Shown piece after piece: positions 6,490 to 9,333 of a stretch of 9,333 nucleotides of DNA; the stretch's first letter is position 1, and each line of letters opens with the position of its first letter. The DNA is from an uncultured Porphyromonas sp. Lineage in GTDB: Bacteria; Bacteroidota; Bacteroidia; Bacteroidales; Porphyromonadaceae. A program made the translations under genes and the position numbers. Under the pieces are notes generated by a model. The model was not told the DNA's origin and did no database searches. It was given only the letters and a program-made list of their open reading frames with translations. The DNA is taken from assembly GCA_900546675.1 (NCBI GenBank), contig URDQ01000069.1:1-9333 (forward strand), read 5' to 3'.

Positions 6490-8268
6490 ATGCACTTCAA
6501 GGCAAAGGAGCTGATTGCACACTACACCGTACTGTTTCCGCATAAGCAAGGAGCTTATGCGGAGACCTACCGAGTCAAAGACGAGCATGGCAAGACGGGC
6601 TTCCTAAAACTAATCGACTGCTCCAAGCTCACAAGAAGGCAACTAGACGACTGCGGGCGTGTCGTGGAGGTAGAACTCTGCAAAAGCTTACAGCATCACA
6701 ACCTCTGCACCTGCCGTGAGACTGGAGAGTTGCTCATAGATGGGCGACAGTTCGTTTGGTTTGTCACTGAGTTCGTAAGTGGAGAAACTTTGTCAGATCG
6801 TATGATACGAGAGGAGGACTTCAGCGTATATGCTATCAAGAGCATTGCCCTGGGGATCCTCTCAGCTCTCGCCTACCTACATAGTCAGCCCCTCCCCATC
6901 ATTCATAATGAAGTGACTACGCAAAATGTCCTTCTCAACCTCTTGGGAGATCTAAGGGACTTGAAGCTGATCGACTTCGGTCAAGCCTGCTACCTCAATC
7001 AGTCTCTCGGAGTACCTAGAGTGAAAGGGCAGAACCTCTTTTACCTTGCGCCAGAGCGTTTTTCAGGAGTTTGCTCTGTGCAGTCAGATCTCTACGCTGT
7101 CGGAGCCATGGCTTATCACCTTTTATATAGACGGCTCCCATGGTTTGTCGATGTTTCTAAACTTAGTGGCACCAGTGCTGTAGAGAGCTTACTAGAAGAG
7201 CGACACAAGCCTCTAGAGCTGCCCAAGATAGAGAAGTATGAGCTTGACGAGCAGTTTGTCAACGTGATAGCCAAAGCGCTAAGCTATGACGCTGAGGATC
7301 GATTCCAAACGGCAGAAGAGTTTGCGAGAGCCATCGAGGGTAAGGTAAAAGTCGAGTCTCCTAGTCAGCGACTACAACGATCTCAGGCTGACGAAGCATC
7401 AAGACGATCTACTAGGCCTATGCAAGCTCAGGGACTGGGCTTTGCTGCGATTGCAGGTATGGAGAGGCTCAAGCGACAGATGCAAGAGGAGGTCATAGAG
7501 CCACTGCACAATCCAGAGAAGTACCACCGCTATGGCGTAACAATACCCAACGGCATGCTCCTCTATGGACCTCCAGGCTGTGGCAAGACTTTCTTTGCCA
7601 AGCACTTTGCCGAGGAGGTCGGCTTTAACTTTAAGTTTATCACGCCAGCCTCCCTAAAGAGTAAGTATGTCAATGCGACACAGGAGAATATAGCAACACT
7701 ATTCAAAGAAGCTATAGAGCAAGCCCCCACGATCATTTTCTTCGATGAGATGAATGAACTGGTTCCCAATCGAGACAATAGCGATGTGCATGAGATGTCT
7801 CGAAGTGCAGTCAATGAGATGCTAGCTCAGATGGATCAAACAGGAGAGAAGGGCGTATTTGTGATCGGTGCTACCAACTATCCCAATATGATAGACCCCG
7901 CCATACTACGCGCAGGGCGACTGGACAAGAAGTATTACATAGGAGTACCCGACCAAGCCGCTAGGAGTGCACTATTTAAGCTTTATCTAGAGAATCGTCC
8001 CTACGACTTCGGGCTTGACTACGAGCATCTAGCTAAGCTCACTGAGGGGTACGTCTCTGCCGACATTCAACTCATCGTCAATGACGCCTCAAGAGAAGCC
8101 TTACACCAAGAGAGCAAGATTACGATGCAAATACTGGAGGCTACAATCGCTAATACCAAGCCCTCTCTCAGCGAACAAGAGCTGAAAAAGTATGGGCAGA
8201 TCCGAGCTGAAATGGATCGAGAGCTACCCCAACAACGAAGCAGACCACGCATAGGATTTAAGGACTAA
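6490..8268 (+). CDS. Protein-kinase-like domain fused to Cdc48/FtsH-class AAA+ ATPase
   Basis: This 592-residue protein joins two enzymes. Residues 10-285 have the protein kinase fold: a degenerate Gly loop (QGAYAETY, 20-27), beta-3 Lys40 in FLKLID, a Glu in VVEVEL (60-62), a catalytic loop HNEVTTQNVLL (139-149), an intact DFG (162-164), APE (187-189) and SDLYAVGAMAYHLLY (199-213). HRD has become HNE, so Glu replaces the catalytic Asp and the loop Lys is Thr; activity is uncertain. After a Ser/Arg/Gln-rich linker (286-315), residues 318-540 form an AAA+ module: Walker A GPPGCGKT (360-367), pore-loop-like KYVN (392-395), Walker B IIFFDE (415-420), sensor-1 ATN (461-463), arginine-finger segment ILRAGRLDK (472-480) and sensor-2-like GYVSAD (520-525). 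All ATPase residues look intact, suggesting a hexameric unfoldase or remodeller. There is no zinc-protease HEXXH and no membrane span, so it is not FtsH. It lies 39 bases after the Hsp70 gene, where a disaggregase partner would fit. Confidence 0.9.
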   Translation: MHFKAKELIAHYTVLFPHKQGAYAETYRVKDEHGKTGFLKLIDCSKLTRRQLDDCGRVVEVELCKSLQHHNLCTCRETGELLIDGRQFVWFVTEFVSGETLSDRMIREEDFSVYAIKSIALGILSALAYLHSQPLPIIHNEVTTQNVLLNLLGDLRDLKLIDFGQACYLNQSLGVPRVKGQNLFYLAPERFSGVCSVQSDLYAVGAMAYHLLYRRLPWFVDVSKLSGTSAVESLLEERHKPLELPKIEKYELDEQFVNVIAKALSYDAEDRFQTAEEFARAIEGKVKVESPSQRLQRSQADEASRRSTRPMQAQGLGFAAIAGMERLKRQMQEEVIEPLHNPEKYHRYGVTIPNGMLLYGPPGCGKTFFAKHFAEEVGFNFKFITPASLKSKYVNATQENIATLFKEAIEQAPTIIFFDEMNELVPNRDNSDVHEMSRSAVNEMLAQMDQTGEKGVFVIGATNYPNMIDPAILRAGRLDKKYYIGVPDQAARSALFKLYLENRPYDFGLDYEHLAKLTEGYVSADIQLIVNDASREALHQESKITMQILEATIANTKPSLSEQELKKYGQIRAEMDRELPQQRSRPRIGFKD

Positions 8269-8284
8269 GCAATAGACAATAACT

Positions 8285-8764
8285 ATGACACTAGCAGAAC
8301 TATACTTAAAGACCATCTTCAGCTGCATAGCCTGCGATGGTGAGATAGCACCCGAAGAGATTCAGATGGTTAGAGATATGTCACAGGTCGAGGATCTCTT
8401 CCGGAGTCTAGACGTAGAGAAGATTATAAACGTCTGGATTGCAGACATCAATGAGATAGGAGCTGCCTTCCTCCAGAGGTTTCTCAAAGAGATTGACTCG
8501 GTGACGATGAGTGATGACGAGCAGTTGACACTGGTCTCTCTAGCCTTCAAGGCCATTGAGGCGGACAACGTCATTGAGTATGCTGAGATCAAGTTCTTCA
8601 AGAAGATCCGCAAGCATCTATCTCTCAGCGACGAGCAGATCCTAGCAGTATATCCCGACAAGCAGATCTTTTTACTACAAGACTTCAATGAACCAGAGGA
8701 TCTGACTTGGGATACCAATACGCACTTTGACCTCATTAACATTGAGCAACTAAGCTCTCGTTAA
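8285..8764 (+). CDS. TerB-like small acidic protein
   Basis: This acidic, all-helical protein of 159 residues fits the TerB family. ACDGEIAPEEI (residues 16-26) and the symmetrical EADNVIEYAEIKFFKKI (92-108) are the two Asp/Glu-bearing helix pairs that in TerB-type proteins form a metal-binding four-helix core. A short tail (125-159) ends in NIEQLSSR. TerB domains occur in many stress and phage-defence clusters and are thought to bind metal near membranes. Nothing else from a tellurite operon (terC, terD) is present, so resistance should not be assumed. It starts 16 bases after the kinase-AAA+ gene, closes the operon and converges with the minus-strand gene, whose stop codon begins 17 bases away. 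A role as adaptor or sensor for the chaperone complex is inference from position only. Confidence 0.75.
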   Translation: MTLAELYLKTIFSCIACDGEIAPEEIQMVRDMSQVEDLFRSLDVEKIINVWIADINEIGAAFLQRFLKEIDSVTMSDDEQLTLVSLAFKAIEADNVIEYAEIKFFKKIRKHLSLSDEQILAVYPDKQIFLLQDFNEPEDLTWDTNTHFDLINIEQLSSR

Positions 8765-8766
8765 TG
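8734..8766. terminator. Candidate hairpin terminator overlapping the end of the operon
   Basis: CATTAAC (8734-8740) is perfectly complementary to GTTAATG (8760-8766). Between them GAGC (8744-8747) pairs with GCTC (8754-8757) around an AACTAA loop, giving a two-tier hairpin that includes the stop codon of the TerB-like gene. No T run follows on the plus strand and the outer stem is AT-rich, so termination is only moderately supported. It lies between convergent genes and could serve both. Confidence 0.35.
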
Positions 8767-8781
8767 TTGCCTTAAGAAGAA

Positions 8782-9294
8782 TTAGTAAGATCGCTGGGTC
8801 AGTCGATGGAGGCGCATCTTGACACGATGAGCTTGGTGGTGCAGCTGGCGCCAGAGACGCTTGTGGAGCGGTATGACAGAGAGACGAGCGATCAGTTGCT
8901 CTAGTGGCTCTGCATCTAGCTGCGCAAAAAAGAGCTGTCGCTTCGGAGGCTCCGTGACACTCTGCTCGATAGCAGGATTGCCCGCCACGGCACTCGCGTA
9001 GTTGGTCTCCTGATAGCGACAAGGCAGCCCATCCAGCAGCCTCCGCCCTCGCTCGCTATGGATCATTACGACACTCGTCCCTTTGTCCTCGTCCAATGCT
9101 CGATCTAGGTCGGGGCAGGTGCGCTCCACGCCCCAGTAGTCGCCCAGCGTCAGGTCGCTCTGACTGCGGCCCCCTTTCGCCATGCAGGCGTAGCAACTAG
9201 GACGCAAGTAGAGGTCGTGCAGGAAGCCCCGCATGTAGATATTGTCTCCGTAAAACTGTCGCACGCCGCCCCCTCCAGTGCAGGGCTGACGCAT
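8782..9294 (-). CDS. C-terminal part of a coenzyme F420 hydrogenase/dehydrogenase beta-subunit-like protein
   Basis: The reading frame gives 170 residues from an ATG at 9294-9292. NIYMRGFLHDLYLRPSCYACMAK (split here as NIYMRGFLHDL and YLRPSCYACMAK) with Cys34 and Cys37, then SDLTLGDYWGV (46-56), DEDKGTSVVMIH (68-79) and GNPAIEQSV (105-113), match the C-terminal domain of the FrhB/FdhB family. In Bacteroidota such proteins are iron-sulphur flavoproteins usually found in polysaccharide or glycan clusters. Full-length members have about 350-450 residues with an N-terminal ferredoxin-like part, which is missing here. An in-frame TGA at 9321-9319 prevents extension upstream. The frame begins in the middle of the normal domain, so this is probably a 5'-truncated or frameshifted remnant, although it could be annotated as a short gene. 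The DNA is distinctly more GC-rich than the operon, suggesting a different origin. Confidence 0.7.
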   Translation of the reverse strand: MRQPCTGGGGVRQFYGDNIYMRGFLHDLYLRPSCYACMAKGGRSQSDLTLGDYWGVERTCPDLDRALDEDKGTSVVMIHSERGRRLLDGLPCRYQETNYASAVAGNPAIEQSVTEPPKRQLFFAQLDAEPLEQLIARLSVIPLHKRLWRQLHHQAHRVKMRLHRLTQRSY

Positions 9295-9332
9295 TATAAT
9301 TCCATTTCGAAGATTTCCTCAGGAGTCATACG
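9294..9332 (-). CDS. Possible 3' end of an upstream gene (partial)
   Basis: On the minus strand the frame entering from the right edge reads RMTPEEIFEMEL and ends in TAA at 9296-9294. That stop shares its last A with the ATG of the next reading frame (TAATG), an arrangement typical of translational coupling. Only 12 residues are visible and no family can be recognised. It may equally be a chance open frame or part of a broken copy of the same protein. Confidence 0.3.
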   Translation of the reverse strand, partial: RMTPEEIFEMEL

Positions 9333-9333
9333 T

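Noticed and set aside
6490..8268. Assignment as FtsH protease
   Set aside because: The AAA+ module is similar but there is no zinc-protease HEXXH motif and there are no N-terminal membrane spans; the N-terminus is a kinase fold instead.
8285..8764. Tellurite-resistance function
   Set aside because: Only a TerB-type domain is present, with no other ter genes in the window.
8750..9022. A 90-codon minus-strand frame overlapping the FrhB-like gene
   Set aside because: It is out of frame with clear FrhB-family motifs on the same strand and has Cys/Ala/Ser-rich composition without a domain.

Overview
The window looks like a Bacteroidota chromosome, most likely Bacteroidales and possibly Porphyromonas-like. 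I infer this from protein style and the absence of Shine-Dalgarno sequences, together with a mid-range base composition; no marker gene proves it. One weak promoter candidate also resembles the Bacteroidetes type.

Layout: a 234-base leader carries a run of twelve C residues and a strong hairpin. Six plus-strand genes follow, most of them tightly packed: a coiled-coil lipoprotein (235-1062), a J-like membrane-tailed protein (1196-2911), a membrane protein with a GrpE-like cytoplasmic end (2914-3903), a divergent Hsp70 (3916-6450), a protein-kinase-like/AAA+ ATPase fusion (6490-8268) and a small TerB-like protein (8285-8764). Gaps between the last five are 2, 12, 39 and 16 bases, so they are very probably one operon. 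The lipoprotein lies 133 bases upstream, across a stump that looks like a signal peptide cut off by a stop codon. On the opposite strand, in clearly more GC-rich DNA, 8782-9294 encodes the C-terminal part of an F420-hydrogenase beta-subunit-like protein, preceded by the last codons of another reading frame.

The central point is that the operon appears to encode a complete, non-canonical Hsp70 machine. It has a J-like protein, a nucleotide-exchange-like protein, the Hsp70 itself and a Cdc48/FtsH-class AAA+ motor fused to a kinase-like domain. Two partners, the J-like and the GrpE-like proteins, are anchored in the membrane with their functional ends predicted in the cytoplasm, which would place the Hsp70 and the AAA+ motor at the inner membrane face. 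Several components are degenerate at textbook positions: no HPD in the J-like protein, HNE instead of HRD in the kinase, and an extra beta-type insert in the Hsp70. The system is therefore probably specialised and not the housekeeping DnaK/DnaJ/GrpE set. Its client and biological role cannot be read from the sequence.
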